A program made the translations under genes and the position numbers. From an uncultured Bacteroidales bacterium (GTDB taxonomy: Bacteria > Bacteroidota > Bacteroidia > Bacteroidales > UBA932), in the NCBI GenBank assembly GCA_900320795.1, contig ONTQ01000001.1:1-64000 (forward strand): 64,000 bases of DNA. The letters are read 5' to 3'. Below are positions 44,986-54,001 of the stretch, piece after piece. The notes below the pieces were generated by a model. The model did not search any database and was not told the origin of the DNA. It saw nothing but the letters and a program-made list of their open reading frames with translations. Positions within the stretch are counted from its first letter, which is position 1. The number at the start of each line of letters is the position of its first letter.

Positions 44986-45230
44986 ATCCGACCCTCAAGA
45001 AAATCCTCATTTTTCCGGCTGTGGTTCTGATTAAATTCTATCAGATCTGCATCAGTCCGTTTACGCCGCCCTCCTGCCGTTTTACGCCTACCTGTTCGCA
45101 GTATGCGCTGGAAGCGTTTCGCAAGCATGGCCCGCTCAAGGGCCTGTATCTTACCGTTCGCCGTCTTCTCCGTTGCCATCCCTGGGGCGGCAGCGGCTAT
45201 GATCCGGTACCGGACAAATTTACTTTCTGA
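44982..45230 (+). CDS. yidD: YidD, membrane protein insertion efficiency factor
   Basis: An 82-residue protein with an N-terminal amphipathic helix and the conserved core [20 protein letters not shown], then [10 protein letters not shown] and [14 protein letters not shown]. It helps YidC insert membrane proteins. The ATG at 44982 overlaps the rnpA stop (ATGA). Confidence 0.95.
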   Translation: MNPTLKKILIFPAVVLIKFYQICISPFTPPSCRFTPTCSQYALEAFRKHGPLKGLYLTVRRLLRCHPWGGSGYDPVPDKFTF

Positions 45231-45239
45231 CCGAAATCC

Positions 45240-45950
45240 ATGCCCAAGAAAGAGAAAATAAAGGAAATGTTCGACGGTATCGCCCCGTCCTATGACCGGC
45301 TCAACCATCTGATGTCGCTGAATGTGGACCGCCTGTGGCGCCGCTATGCCCTGAAGGAGATTGTGGACGGCACCGTCCAGCAAATCCTGGACGTGGCCTG
45401 CGGAACGGGGGACAGCACCATCGCCATCGCCAAGGCCGCCGGGCTCGGCTCCCGCATCATCGGGGCCGATATTTCCGAAGGCATGATGGCGCTCGTAATG
45501 GAAAAAGCCGCCCATGAAGGCGTGCACGACCGCATCCGTCTCCAGGTGGCCGATGGCGAAAACCTACCCTTCCCGGATGGCAGTTTCCATCGGGTCTCCT
45601 GTGCTTTTGGCATCCGGAATTTCGAGCATAAGGAACTGGGCCTCAAAGAGTTCTACCGGGTACTCAAGCCGTCCGGGAAAGCCGTGATTCTGGAACTTTC
45701 CGTTCCCCGGAACAAGGGGCTCAGACGCCTGTATGACCTCTATTTCCTGCACATCCTTCCCTGGGTGGGCGGGATGGTCTCCGGCGACAAGTCGGCCTAT
45801 AAGTATCTGCCGGCATCGGTCCATGCCTTTCCGCCTCCGGAAGCCTTCTGCGCCCTGATGCGGGAAGCCGGTTTCGTGGAGGTCCGCAGCAAATCCCTCA
45901 CCTTCGGCCTGTGCCGGATGTTCGTCGGCCGGAAAATTGAGAAAAAATGA
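45240..45950 (+). CDS. menG: Demethylmenaquinone methyltransferase (UbiE/MenG)
   Basis: A 236-residue SAM-dependent methyltransferase for the last step of menaquinone synthesis. The motifs are MFDGIAPSYDRLNHLMS, ILDVACGTGDSTIAIAK (SAM-binding), LPFPDGSFHRVSCAFGIRNF and the C-terminal GLCRMFVGRK. Menaquinone would serve the anaerobic electron transport expected of Bacteroidales, possibly including the NapH-like protein at 3-4.5 kb. The next promoter overlaps the region just after the stop. Confidence 0.93.
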   Translation: MPKKEKIKEMFDGIAPSYDRLNHLMSLNVDRLWRRYALKEIVDGTVQQILDVACGTGDSTIAIAKAAGLGSRIIGADISEGMMALVMEKAAHEGVHDRIRLQVADGENLPFPDGSFHRVSCAFGIRNFEHKELGLKEFYRVLKPSGKAVILELSVPRNKGLRRLYDLYFLHILPWVGGMVSGDKSAYKYLPASVHAFPPPEAFCALMREAGFVEVRSKSLTFGLCRMFVGRKIEKK

Positions 45951-45951
45951 G

Positions 45952-45959
45952 TATCTTTG
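45952..45959 (+). promoter_or_regulatory. Promoter -7 element of the acyl ligase operon
   Basis: TATCTTTG begins one base after the menG stop and lies 32 bases before the ATG at 45991. No clear -33 TTTG was found within the menG end. Confidence 0.6.
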
Positions 45960-45990
45960 CACGATTTTGAAAATACTAAACCCAAACTAT

Positions 45991-47481
45991 ATGTCCAATT
46001 ATTTCCATGACATGCTCCCAAAGGAAGAGTTCGAAAGGATTCCCTATCTTCCTACAATGGGACAATTCGTAAACTGGTTCACCAAGGAATATGCCGATAT
46101 GCCGGCTGTCAGCGACCAGACCAACACGACTACTTATGAAGAGTTCGGAAAGCGCATTGCCCGCCGCCGCGCTTTTATCAACGGCCTAGGCCTTCCCAAA
46201 GGCGCCCACATCGCCATCATGGACCGCAACAGCCAGGACGCCGTGGAACTGTTCCTTGCCGTCACTTCGGCCGGTTATGTGGCCATGAATTTCCCGCCGT
46301 CCCTCCCGGAAATGGCCGTGGTGGGTTCCTGCATGAAATTTGACATCGCCGCCATCTTCGTGCGCGACGAGTTCAAGCCCCTCACCGCCAAACTCCAGGG
46401 CGTGAAGGTGCTTTCCACCAAGGATATCGCCGAAGAAGAGGCCCCTGTGGCCGATATCGACCCCGAAAGCCCCGCCGCCATCTTCTTCACCGGCGGTACC
46501 ACCGGTTCCCCCAAGGGCGCCGTCCTCAGCCACCGTGCCCTCATGAGAGGCAACTACAACGCCATCTTCAAGCCCGGCCATGTGATTGGCGTACACCGTT
46601 ACATCGGCCTGCTGCCGCTGAGCCATGTGTTCGGCCTCATCGCCGGCACCATGGGCTGCTTCTACACCGGCAACCTCTGGTTCGCCTGCGAGGACATGAA
46701 AGCCACCGTGGGCAAACTTCCCATGCTCAAACCCACGGTTCTCGTAATCGTGCCCGGAATCTGCGACATCCTCGCCGGCCTGGTGAAGATGTACGGTCCC
46801 CAGTTCCTGGGCGGCAACCTCCGCATGATTATCTCCGGTGCCGCCAATGTGCCGCCGCGCCTGGTGGACATTTTCTCCAAACTGGGCGTGGAATTCTGCT
46901 TCGGCTACGGCCTCACGGAAACCGCCAACCTTACATCGGCCAATGCCGACGCCATCACCCATCCCACTTCCATCGGCAAGATTTATCCCGGCCAGGAGAC
47001 CAAGATCGTGGACGGCGAACTCTGGATCAAAGGCGACAACGTGTTCTCCGGCTATTACAAGGATCCCGAGAAGACCGCCGAGGCCCTTACGCCCGACGGC
47101 TGGCTCCGCACCGGAGACCTCTGCCGCTTCGACGAGGACGGCTTCCTTTATATCACCGGCCGCATCAAGAACCTCATCATCCTCTCCAACGGTGAGAATG
47201 TGAGCCCCGAAAGCCTCGAGGAGCCCTTCTATGCCGATCCTTGCGTCCGCGACGCCATGGTGAAGGAAGACGAACTCAACGGCAGCAACGTGATTGCCAT
47301 CGAGATTCTTCCTTTCATGCCCGCCTTTGACGGCAAGCCTTGGGAAGAAGTGGAAGCCTACATGAAGGCCCTGGTGGACAAAGTCAACGCCACCCTTCCT
47401 TCCACCCATCAGATCCGTAAGGTCACCGTGCGCACGGAAGATTTCAAGCGCACCGGCAGCATGAAGGTTTCCCGCGTATGA
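45991..47481 (+). CDS. AMP-dependent acyl ligase (acyl-CoA/acyl-ACP synthetase-like)
   Basis: A 496-residue member of the ANL superfamily that activates a carboxylic acid as an adenylate and passes it to a thiol. The nucleotide loop is FFTGGTTGSPKGAVLSH, other motifs are GYGLTE and GWLRTGDLC, and the C-terminal catalytic lysine lies in GSMKVSRV. The acyl carrier protein gene overlaps its end by four bases, so the likely acceptor is that carrier. The arrangement resembles the AasR/AcpR pair of bacterial sphingolipid synthesis in Caulobacter; the acid is unknown. The start at 45991 follows the promoter, and upstream in-frame codons precede it. Confidence 0.88.
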   Translation: MSNYFHDMLPKEEFERIPYLPTMGQFVNWFTKEYADMPAVSDQTNTTTYEEFGKRIARRRAFINGLGLPKGAHIAIMDRNSQDAVELFLAVTSAGYVAMNFPPSLPEMAVVGSCMKFDIAAIFVRDEFKPLTAKLQGVKVLSTKDIAEEEAPVADIDPESPAAIFFTGGTTGSPKGAVLSHRALMRGNYNAIFKPGHVIGVHRYIGLLPLSHVFGLIAGTMGCFYTGNLWFACEDMKATVGKLPMLKPTVLVIVPGICDILAGLVKMYGPQFLGGNLRMIISGAANVPPRLVDIFSKLGVEFCFGYGLTETANLTSANADAITHPTSIGKIYPGQETKIVDGELWIKGDNVFSGYYKDPEKTAEALTPDGWLRTGDLCRFDEDGFLYITGRIKNLIILSNGENVSPESLEEPFYADPCVRDAMVKEDELNGSNVIAIEILPFMPAFDGKPWEEVEAYMKALVDKVNATLPSTHQIRKVTVRTEDFKRTGSMKVSRV

Positions 47482-47717
47482 CCCGTGAAGACGTTTTTGC
47501 CGGCCTCAAGGAGGTGATTGGCATCATCCGTCCCAATACGGATATTCCCACGGTGAACTTTGAAACGGAACTGGTGCGTGAACTGGGCATCGACTCCCTG
47601 TCCATGATGCTTCTGGCCCTGGCCGTGGAGGAAAAATTCAACATGCGCTTCGACCCTGCCGCCCCCATGCCCACCACGGTGGGAGAGGTTTGCGACACCG
47701 TTCTCAAAGCCCTGTAA
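47478..47717 (+). CDS. Acyl carrier protein (dedicated)
   Basis: A 79-residue four-helix carrier. The phosphopantetheine attachment serine is in ELGIDSLSMM (about residue 40). It overlaps the ligase gene (ATGA), so the two are made together. It is distinct from a fatty acid synthase ACP, which would normally lie beside fabF. A perfect terminator palindrome follows. Confidence 0.93.
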   Translation: MTREDVFAGLKEVIGIIRPNTDIPTVNFETELVRELGIDSLSMMLLALAVEEKFNMRFDPAAPMPTTVGEVCDTVLKAL

Positions 47718-47720
47718 ACG

Positions 47721-47750
47721 AGAAAGAGCCCCGGCGCCGGGGCTCTTTCT
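47721..47750. terminator. Bidirectional terminator between acp and the GNAT gene
   Basis: A perfect 30-base palindrome (arms AGAAAGAGCCCCGG and its complement) between two convergent genes, with A and T runs at the ends suited to both directions. Confidence 0.92.
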
Positions 47751-47752
47751 TA

Positions 47753-48880
47753 TTAGATATCCATCACGTAACTTCTTCTGCGCTGGTACGGCTTGGGGTC
47801 GTACGGGCCGAAGAGATTTTGAACCTTGTGGTTCTCTTCCAATTGGGGATTCAGCAGCAAGCGTTTGATGCCCAGCCGGATATAATTCTCGTGTAGGTAC
47901 TTGAACATAAGGAGGGCGGCACCCTTGGACTGGTATTCCGGCAATACGCCGATCAGGAGGCCTTCGGCTACGTGATTGCGCTTGGGACTGAGCTGCGGGA
48001 GGATGTGCATCCAGCCGAAGGGGAAGATGCGGCCCTTGGCCTTCCGGACGCCCTGCGAGATATGCGGCATGGTCACCGTGAAGGCCACCAGGTCATCGTT
48101 GTCATTGACCACGAAGGCGACCATGTCCTTGTTGAGGACGGGGACATACTGTTTAACATAGCCGTCAATCTGCTCCTCGCTCAGTTTCGTATATTCGTAC
48201 AGCGGGGCGAAGGCATCGTTGAGCACGTGGAACATCTCGCGTCCCCGGCGGGCCATCTGCTTGAGCGTCCTGGCGCGGTAGATATGCACGCCGAAACGGC
48301 TTTCCACCGTGGAGGCCAACTGCATCATGGGCGGAAGCTCGTTGGTGAATTCGATGTAGCGCTGGGTCCAGTCCACGTCTTTTACGAAGCCCATCTTCTC
48401 CAGAAATTCCGGATAATAGGGATAATTGTAGATGACGGTGAAGGGACTTTCGTTCTCGAAGCCCTCCACCAGCAGGCCTTCGCGGTCCATGTCGGTGAAG
48501 CCCAGGGGCCCCTTTACCTTGGTACAGCCGCGTTCCTTGCCCCAGGCAATGGCTGTGTCGATGAGGGCCTTGGCCACCTCGAAGTCTTCGATGACGTCGA
48601 ACCATCCGAAGCGGACCGAATTCTCTTTCCACTTTTCGTTGGCCTTGCGGTTGATGATGGCGGCTACCCGGCCGGCCACCTTTCCGTCCTTGTAGGCCAG
48701 GAAAAGTTCGCGTTCGCAGAAAGAGAGGGAGGGATTATCCTCCCCGAGGGATTTGTATTCGTCATCCTCGAAGGAAGGGACCCATTTGTCACAGTCTTTG
48801 TAAAGGCCGATGGGAAAGTCTATGAAGGCTTTGAGCATTTTCTTCCCTTCGACGGGAATAATGCGGATTTCAGAAGACAT
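47753..48880 (-). CDS. YghO/bCerS-like GNAT family protein
   Basis: A 375-residue protein of the N-acyltransferase fold. The pattern IRIIPVEGKKMLKAFIDFP, WVPSF, AGRVAAIINRKAN, FGWFDVIEDFEVAKALIDTA, KGPLGFTDMDREGLLVEGF and YNYPYY matches, from memory, the large GNAT proteins that include E. coli YghO and the Caulobacter ceramide synthase bCerS. A second GNAT-like region near residues 265-355 contains VLPEYQSKGAALLMF. No signal peptide. It converges on the ligase-ACP pair, which in Caulobacter also belongs to ceramide synthesis. N-acylation of a sphingoid base is therefore a reasonable but untested role. Confidence 0.7.
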   Translation of the reverse strand: MSSEIRIIPVEGKKMLKAFIDFPIGLYKDCDKWVPSFEDDEYKSLGEDNPSLSFCERELFLAYKDGKVAGRVAAIINRKANEKWKENSVRFGWFDVIEDFEVAKALIDTAIAWGKERGCTKVKGPLGFTDMDREGLLVEGFENESPFTVIYNYPYYPEFLEKMGFVKDVDWTQRYIEFTNELPPMMQLASTVESRFGVHIYRARTLKQMARRGREMFHVLNDAFAPLYEYTKLSEEQIDGYVKQYVPVLNKDMVAFVVNDNDDLVAFTVTMPHISQGVRKAKGRIFPFGWMHILPQLSPKRNHVAEGLLIGVLPEYQSKGAALLMFKYLHENYIRLGIKRLLLNPQLEENHKVQNLFGPYDPKPYQRRRSYVMDI

Positions 48881-48908
48881 AGGTAGAGGTTTTAGTTTAA
48901 AAAGCCCA

Positions 48909-48936
48909 CAAATGTAGTCAATTTTTGCTAACTTTG
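48909..48936. promoter_or_regulatory. Divergent promoters for the GNAT and DUF2723 genes
   Basis: CAAATGTA (48909-48916, minus-strand TACATTTG) faces the GNAT gene, and TAACTTTG (48929-48936) faces the DUF2723 gene. Leaders would be about 25 and 13 bases. Confidence 0.6.
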
Positions 48937-48953
48937 CCAATTATTGATAATGT

Positions 48954-51900
48954 ATGGAACAGAATATCTTTAACAAGTGGAACCGGATTGTGGGCCTGGC
49001 GGTGCTGATCATCTCCTCGCTCACCTATCTTTCCACCATAGAACCCACCGCTTCTTTCTGGGATTGCGGTGAATTCATTGCGTCGTCGTACAAGTTGGAA
49101 GTGGGTCACCCTCCGGGAAACCCCGTGTTCCAGCTGATTGCGCGCTTTTTCACCATCCCGGTGAGTCCGGAGCATGCGGCCATGGCTGTGAATGCCATGA
49201 ACGCCATCCTGAGCGCCCTCACCATCTTCCTGCTGTATTTCACCATCGTCTTTTTCGCCAAGAGGCTGGTGGGATTCCCGGTCAAGCCGGGAATGACGGA
49301 TCCTTCCGTCACAGCCGGCACCGACCGGCTGTCTGTCGGTCGTGCGATAGCCATCTTCGCTTCCGGCGCTGTGGGCGCCCTGGCCTACTGCTTCTCCGAC
49401 ACCTTCTGGTTCAGTGCCGTGGAAGGGGAAGTGTATGCCATGTCTTCGCTGTTTACCGCCCTCGTTTTCTGGGCCATGTGCAAGTGGTACGACGAGGCCG
49501 ACCGGCCTCATGCCAACCGCTGGATCGTGCTCATCGCCTTCCTGATGGGCCTCAGCATCGGCGTGCACCTGCTGAATCTCCTTACCATCCCGGCGTTCGT
49601 CTTCATGTATTATTATCGCATGAACGAAGGGAAGAAACTGTCTTTCAAGAAGCTGGCCGTCATTTTTGCCATCGGCGTCGTCATCGAGTTCCTGCTGGTA
49701 TATCTCTTCATCCCTTACCTTCCCAAGGTGGCCGCTTTCTTTGACCGGCTCTTCGTGAACGGGCTTGGCTTGCCGTACAACAGCGGCGCCCTCTTCTTCC
49801 TGGTAGCCCTGCTGGCACTTTGCTTCTGGTCGCTGTTCGCCACGCTCAAGAGGGGCAAGGTGTTCTGGAATACGGTAATGCTCTGCGTCACTACCCTGGT
49901 GATGGGCTTCTCTCTCTTTGCCATCGTCATCATCCGTTCCAGCGTGAAGACTCCTACCAACGAGTATCAGCCCGACAATGCCTATACGCTGGTGCGTTAC
50001 CTGAGCCGGGAACAGTATGGGTCCACGCCGCTGCTGTACGGCCAGTATTACGATGCGCCCTATGACCTCAAACAGGATAAATACTGGGCTCCGCTGAACG
50101 GGAAATACGTCCATGCCGATGCCCCGGCCGATGCCGATTACCTCCCGGAAGGCAAAATGCTTTTCCCGCGCATGTGGTCTGCAGCCGACCCCCGTTACGT
50201 GGACTTCTACGAGCAGTACACCCAGGGCAAGGGTATCCGGGTGAAAGGGGCTAAGCACCGCAAGCCCAGTTTTGGGGCCAACATGGCCTATTTCATCGAC
50301 TACCAGCTCAACTGGATGTACTGGCGCTACTTCATGTGGAACTTTGTGGGTCGCCAGAATGATATCCACAGCCCGCTTCCGGGCAACGTTTTCAACGGCA
50401 ACTGGGAAAGCGGCATCGCCTTCCTGGACGAACTCCGGCTGGGAGACCAGTCCGACGCTCCGCAGCCGCTCAGGGAAAACAAGGGCAAGAACCATTATTA
50501 TTTCCTGCCGCTTCTGCTGGGCCTGCTGGGTCTGGTGTTCCAGTTCGACAAGGACAAGCGGGGCAGCTGGATTGTGTTCCTGATGTTCTTCATGACGGGC
50601 ATCGCCATCGTGCTGTATCTGAACCAGCCGCCCTATCAGGTGCGTGAGCGGGATTATGCCTATGCCGGCTCCTTCTACATGTATGCCATTTGGATCGGCC
50701 TGGGTGTGCTGGCGTTGTATGAGTGGCTTTCCGCCGGCCTGAAACAGCTGTCTCCGGTGGCGCTTTCTTCCGGAGTAACAGTGCTGTGCCTGGGCGTTCC
50801 GGCCCTCATGGCTGCCCAGAACTGGGACGACCACGACCGTTCCCACCGCTATACCGCTCCGGAGATGGCCTGGAATTACTTGAATTCGGTCGGAGAGAAC
50901 GGCCTTTTGGTCACGCACGGGGACAACGATACCTTCCCGCTATGGTATGCGCAGGAAATCGAGGGTGTCCGTACCGATGTCCGCGTGGTCAACACCTCGC
51001 TTCTGGGAACTGACTGGTACATCGACCAGATGAAGTGGGCCTGCAACGAGAGCAAGCCGCTGAATCTTACCGTGCCGGCCTCGCAGTACCTCTACGGCAC
51101 CAATGAATTCGTGTACATCGCCTATGACGACGGCTCTGCCATGTTCCTGTCGGATGTGATGACCGTGTTCAAGGACCCCAAGATGAAAGTGGCCCTGGAA
51201 AACGGCCAGAAACTGGATTTCATCTGTGCCCGCAATCTGGTGATTCCCGTGAACAAGGAGAACTGCCTCAAGTACGGCATCGTTCCCGAGCAGTTCGCCG
51301 ACGAGATTCCCGACCAGATTGTCCTTCAGATGTCCAAGGACAAGAATTATGTCTCCAAGCCGGAGCTCTTCCTGCTGGACTTCCTGTCGAACTACGAGTG
51401 GGACCGTCCGCTGAACCTCCTGAACATGGGCGGAGACCTCAATGTGGGCATCAAGGATTACCTGATGTTCGACGGTTTCTCCTACCGCTTTACGCCCATC
51501 CGGAACAAGATTTCGTCCACGGATGCCGGCAAGGTGGACGCCCTGGCCCAGTATAACGACCTCAAGACCAAGTACAAGTGGGATGCACTGAAGCGTACGG
51601 ACTACTACGTGGACTACCAGAACATGTACACCTTCCTGGGTGTGCTGTCCCAGCGGCAGTATTTCCTCACCGTAGCCAACGCCCTTATCGACATCCGGGA
51701 AAACGAAAAGGCCCTGGAAGTGCTGGACCTGTGCCAGGAAAACTTCCCCGAACAGAATTTCCCTCTGGAAAGTATTCCGCTGGGCTTCAGTTCCAACGAC
51801 TACATGGTGGCCCAGATGGCCGAAAACTACTATTATCTGGGTGCCGCGGACAAAGCCCGTGACCTGGCCTCCCGCTTTGCCGACCAACTCCTGGACACCA

Positions 51901-52109
51901 TCTCCTTCTACATGCAATGGGGTTCCCTGGGCTCGGCCGAATTTGAAACGGCGAGCCGCGTGTACCTCTATATGTCGGATGTCTGCAAACAGTATGGGGA
52001 CACGGAACTGTCGGAAGCCATGATGGACAGCCTGGAGGAACTGCTCCACACGGTTACCGGCGGCGCTTATTCCCTGGAAAAGGACGACAGTTTATCGGTT
52101 GCTGACTGA
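48954..52109 (+). CDS. DUF2723 family membrane glycosyltransferase-like protein
   Basis: A 1,051-residue inner-membrane protein with roughly a dozen helices in residues 10-620 and a large soluble C-terminal region (about 640-1051). The conserved SFWDCGEFIASSYKLEVGHPPGNP lies in the first outer loop, where GT-C glycosyltransferases carry catalytic acids. DUF2723 proteins are distant relatives of protein O-mannosyltransferases and have been linked to protein O-glycosylation in Bacteroidota; that role is inferred here. Residues about 107-126 are encoded by three successive palindromes between two helices. TPR-like helices may occur near the C-terminus (LGAADKARDLASRFADQLL). Confidence 0.82.
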   Translation: MEQNIFNKWNRIVGLAVLIISSLTYLSTIEPTASFWDCGEFIASSYKLEVGHPPGNPVFQLIARFFTIPVSPEHAAMAVNAMNAILSALTIFLLYFTIVFFAKRLVGFPVKPGMTDPSVTAGTDRLSVGRAIAIFASGAVGALAYCFSDTFWFSAVEGEVYAMSSLFTALVFWAMCKWYDEADRPHANRWIVLIAFLMGLSIGVHLLNLLTIPAFVFMYYYRMNEGKKLSFKKLAVIFAIGVVIEFLLVYLFIPYLPKVAAFFDRLFVNGLGLPYNSGALFFLVALLALCFWSLFATLKRGKVFWNTVMLCVTTLVMGFSLFAIVIIRSSVKTPTNEYQPDNAYTLVRYLSREQYGSTPLLYGQYYDAPYDLKQDKYWAPLNGKYVHADAPADADYLPEGKMLFPRMWSAADPRYVDFYEQYTQGKGIRVKGAKHRKPSFGANMAYFIDYQLNWMYWRYFMWNFVGRQNDIHSPLPGNVFNGNWESGIAFLDELRLGDQSDAPQPLRENKGKNHYYFLPLLLGLLGLVFQFDKDKRGSWIVFLMFFMTGIAIVLYLNQPPYQVRERDYAYAGSFYMYAIWIGLGVLALYEWLSAGLKQLSPVALSSGVTVLCLGVPALMAAQNWDDHDRSHRYTAPEMAWNYLNSVGENGLLVTHGDNDTFPLWYAQEIEGVRTDVRVVNTSLLGTDWYIDQMKWACNESKPLNLTVPASQYLYGTNEFVYIAYDDGSAMFLSDVMTVFKDPKMKVALENGQKLDFICARNLVIPVNKENCLKYGIVPEQFADEIPDQIVLQMSKDKNYVSKPELFLLDFLSNYEWDRPLNLLNMGGDLNVGIKDYLMFDGFSYRFTPIRNKISSTDAGKVDALAQYNDLKTKYKWDALKRTDYYVDYQNMYTFLGVLSQRQYFLTVANALIDIRENEKALEVLDLCQENFPEQNFPLESIPLGFSSNDYMVAQMAENYYYLGAADKARDLASRFADQLLDTISFYMQWGSLGSAEFETASRVYLYMSDVCKQYGDTELSEAMMDSLEELLHTVTGGAYSLEKDDSLSVAD
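49274..49332. repeat. Three back-to-back palindromes inside the DUF2723 gene
   Basis: Perfect hairpins follow one another: ATTCCCGG/CCGGGAAT (49274-49294), GACGGA/TCCGTC (49295-49310) and ACAGCCGG/CCGGCTGT (49311-49332). The first is the same element as at 3667-3702. The stretch is in frame and encodes FPVKPGMTDPSVTAGTDRLS. Confidence 0.9.
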
Positions 52110-52123
52110 TAGGGTGAAATGAA

Positions 52124-54001
52124 TCATGCTGCCGCCTGCTTTTTTCGCAGGACCAGCGTGGCGGAATAGGCTTTGTTCACGGCGCGGGCAAAACGGCGGA
52201 AGTCGGCATAGCGCTGGGCCGGTTCCCTGCAGGAGCGCAGGCGGATATGCTGCCGGATGCGGATGGTATCGCCCTCCAGCCGGGCCGATGAAGAGAAAAC
52301 GCCCCATGCGTCATCTATGGCGACATCGTCGGGAAGAGCCTCTACTTCAAATCCTTCCGGGATATGGAGGACAATGATGTCTTCATTGTCCAGGAATCCG
52401 TTCACATAGATGTCGTTCACCCTTTCGGCCCGCTGGTAATCCACGGCCTGGGCGATGGGATTCAGGGGGACGAAGAGCCTGTCGGCCTCCCCTTGCAGAT
52501 TGGATCCGTTGGCGTAGATGCGCGTTTTCATGCTGTAATCTACCGTAATGCAGGGCCGGAAGGCGGCGCCTTCGGAGGCATAGGAGTCAAAATTGTTCCG
52601 GAAGCCGTTTACGACCAGTTGGTCTCCTTGCAGTTTCAGGGCCTGTGTCAACTGTTCCACCTGCTTGTCCTTGGGAAGGCTTCCGAATTCCAGATAGGGT
52701 TCCAACTCGTCCAGCCATAGTTCCTTTTGCAAATCAAGCGTGGCGGAGCCATCTTCCTTCAGGAAGACTTCTGTCCGCTGGATGGCACGGGAAAGTGTGT
52801 CGGCATAGGCGGGGATGCGGATTTTCTCTCCCCCCTCCGGCTTGATGAGCACCACTTCGTGGCCTGCGGCGCCCCGGTGCCTGTATCCCAGAGGATATAC
52901 CGGGTTGGTGCATTCCACCCACGCGGTGTCCTTCAGTTCCGGAAGCGGGACCGCCAGCATCATGTGGTTCATCTGCCCTACAGAGGCATAACCGGGAAGC
53001 AGGTTCTTCCGGTCCGTGCTGATGATATAGCAGTCTGACTCCACTCCCGCTGCGGCCAGCAGGGCCTTCAGGTAATTGGAAAGGCCCTTGCAGTCCCCGA
53101 AGCCCAGTTTGGCCACTACCGAAGCCGCCATGGGTTTGAGGCCTCCGATGCCCAGTTGGATGCTCACGTAGCGTGTTTTGTCGCGGAGATACCGGTACAG
53201 GACCTGCAACTTTTCCAAGCGGGTGCTGCAAGGGGCGGTCATGGCCTGCACCTCCTCCACCAGCGGGGCGGGAAGTTCCCGGGTGCCTTCCTGCAGGGTC
53301 CAGAGCCATCGGCCCAGGGAGGTCCAGTCGGCCTGGGTGCCCTTGTAGCCGCCATAATCAATATTCACCGGAGAACTGTACACGAGGGGAATAAGTTCCC
53401 GGAGAGGAGGCATCATGGATTCCAGCCGGATGGCGGGAAGGTGATGAACCTGCCAGCGGTGCAGGCTTCTGCCATCCCGGTTTTCGACGGAGTATTCCAC
53501 CTTGCCGGCAGAATACTTGACAGGCGTGCCCTCCGGAACGTCCAGGGTGAAAACCGCCTTCTCCACGGCCGTGTTTTCGCCGCTCACGGGAGCAAAGGTG
53601 GGGAACGATGCGATGCCCTTTCGGTAGTTCACCTTGTATTCATAGTGCACCACCATGGGGAACTGTTTCACGGAAGGCCGATATGTATATACCCTGGCAT
53701 CGTCGGCCAGGCTTTCATTCAAGGACAGGAAAACAATGTCTCCCTGTTTGATTTTCAAGGGTTTGCCACTGGAGGGAGTGATTTCTCCCTTGAAGGATTT
53801 CAGTTCACGGAAAGAATCGGTGAACAGCACAAGCGAGGCCGCATCCAGTCCCTCTTCGTTGTTTACGCGGAAAGTCTGGCTTACCGTGAACTCTCCGCTG
53901 GTGGGAGAATTCATCCGGAAAGTCTCCGTATCCTCAAGGATGACGGCATCGGGTTCAGCCCCTGCAAGGGCTGCCAGAAGCAGGACTGCGAGGAGTATCA
54001 T
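52124..54001 (-). CDS. Exported DUF3857/transglutaminase-like protein with intact catalytic Cys
   Basis: A 625-residue protein with a short signal peptide (MILLAVLLLAALAGA). The N-terminal DUF3857 domain spans residues about 20-225, then a transglutaminase-like papain fold with Cys304 in GFGDCKGLSNYL and a probable catalytic histidine in VGQMNHMMLAV. A beta-rich C-terminal region follows. The family is exported in Bacteroidota, but its substrates are unknown; both protein crosslinking and proteolysis have been proposed for such folds. It overlaps the paralogue upstream by four bases, so the two are produced together. Confidence 0.86.
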   Translation of the reverse strand: MILLAVLLLAALAGAEPDAVILEDTETFRMNSPTSGEFTVSQTFRVNNEEGLDAASLVLFTDSFRELKSFKGEITPSSGKPLKIKQGDIVFLSLNESLADDARVYTYRPSVKQFPMVVHYEYKVNYRKGIASFPTFAPVSGENTAVEKAVFTLDVPEGTPVKYSAGKVEYSVENRDGRSLHRWQVHHLPAIRLESMMPPLRELIPLVYSSPVNIDYGGYKGTQADWTSLGRWLWTLQEGTRELPAPLVEEVQAMTAPCSTRLEKLQVLYRYLRDKTRYVSIQLGIGGLKPMAASVVAKLGFGDCKGLSNYLKALLAAAGVESDCYIISTDRKNLLPGYASVGQMNHMMLAVPLPELKDTAWVECTNPVYPLGYRHRGAAGHEVVLIKPEGGEKIRIPAYADTLSRAIQRTEVFLKEDGSATLDLQKELWLDELEPYLEFGSLPKDKQVEQLTQALKLQGDQLVVNGFRNNFDSYASEGAAFRPCITVDYSMKTRIYANGSNLQGEADRLFVPLNPIAQAVDYQRAERVNDIYVNGFLDNEDIIVLHIPEGFEVEALPDDVAIDDAWGVFSSSARLEGDTIRIRQHIRLRSCREPAQRYADFRRFARAVNKAYSATLVLRKKQAAA

